Assembly: GCA_964412395.1 (NCBI GenBank)
Contig: CAYPOY010000345.1
Span: forward strand, 1 to 5,429
Length of the DNA stretch: 5,429 nucleotides
Origin: CAYPOY01 sp964412395
GTDB lineage: Bacteria > Chloroflexota > Anaerolineae > B4-G1
Direction: 5' to 3'
Made by a program: the position numbers and the translations under genes. Shown piece by piece: positions 5,330 through 5,429 of this stretch. The notes under the pieces are model-generated. The model saw only the letters and a list, made by a program, of their open reading frames with translations. It was not told the origin of the DNA and made no database searches. The first letter of the stretch is position 1; each line of letters opens with the position of its first letter.

Positions 5330-5429
5330 TGCTGTCAAAGTTGTCAATCTGACCAAGCGGTTCGGTGACTTTACCGCCGTGGATGGGGTCACGTTCAACA
5401 TCCGGCGGGGGGAGATATTCGGCTTCCTG
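5319..5429 (+). CDS. ABC transporter ATP-binding protein 3, 3' partial (YbhF C-half-like)
   Basis: The first 37 codons of a third ABC ATPase; the window ends just before its Walker A motif. ATG at 5319 has GAGGG at 5309-5313, five bases upstream, and overlaps the TGA of the small linking frame. The visible protein has the canonical NBD opening VVNLTKRFGDFTAVDG, then RRGEIFGFL, the strand that leads into Walker A. It agrees with ATPase 1 at 21 of 27 residues, and at 61 of 81 bases between 5349-5429 and 1562-1642. It resembles the start of the second NBD of E. coli YbhF (LTKKFGDFAATDHV, RRGEIFGLL-like). I infer that it is the hydrolytically competent partner of ATPase 2. Whether its H-loop histidine is present cannot be seen here. 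Confidence 0.88.
   Translation, partial: MSGYAVKVVNLTKRFGDFTAVDGVTFNIRRGEIFGFL

Noticed and set aside
4205..5401. Minus-strand frame of 398 codons opposite ATPase 2
   Set aside because: It has no recognisable domain and lies antisense to a gene with every ABC motif; it is a by-product of codon bias.

Overview
The window reads as bacterial chromosomal DNA, all of it coding on the + strand, with two parts of different character. Positions 1 to about 1470 have moderate GC (27 of 60 bases are G or C at 241-300). They hold accessory genes: the 3' part of an Mrr-like restriction endonuclease (PD-(D/E)XK fold), then a small antitoxin/toxin pair resembling HicB/HicA. The toxin gene is broken by an apparent one-base frameshift near 1343. 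From about 1500 onward the DNA is richer in GC (35 of 60 at 2881-2940) and encodes ABC-2 type export machinery. No gene fixes the taxon. The composition, the strong Shine-Dalgarno sites and the short repeats at gene starts would fit a Chloroflexota-like environmental bacterium, but that is only an impression.

Layout: partial Mrr-like nuclease (1-722); about 100 bp of leader; HicB-like antitoxin (823-1167); frameshifted HicA-like toxin (1167-1465); ABC ATPase 1 (1526-2467); a 140 bp gap with a consensus-like sigma-70 promoter overlapped by an 18 bp imperfect palindrome; TetR-family regulator (2608-3228); ABC-2 permease (3225-4346, ATGA overlap with the regulator); ABC ATPase 2 (4352-5290); ABC ATPase 3 (5319 to the window edge, cut before its Walker A motif).

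How the genes work together: the regulator, permease, ATPase 2 and ATPase 3 look like one operon under the 2528-2556 promoter, probably autorepressed by the TetR protein and released by a small lipophilic ligand or drug. The set resembles the E. coli cecR-ybhGFSR exporter. There YbhF carries two nucleotide-binding domains (NBDs) in one chain: a degenerate first one with GPDGAGKTT and no H-loop histidine, and a canonical second one. Here the same two types sit in two separate genes. ATPase 2 has GPDGAGKTT and Pro196 in place of the H-loop histidine. ATPase 3 begins like the canonical type. ATPase 1, upstream of the regulator, is a complete canonical NBD with no permease beside it in the window. 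No membrane fusion protein and no second permease is visible; they could lie beyond the right edge.

The most unusual signal is a seven-unit, 8-bp tandem repeat (5274-5329) spanning the stop of ATPase 2 and the start of ATPase 3. Reading the frames shows that one extra copy of the first unit would join the two ATPases in frame into a single two-NBD protein of the YbhF type.
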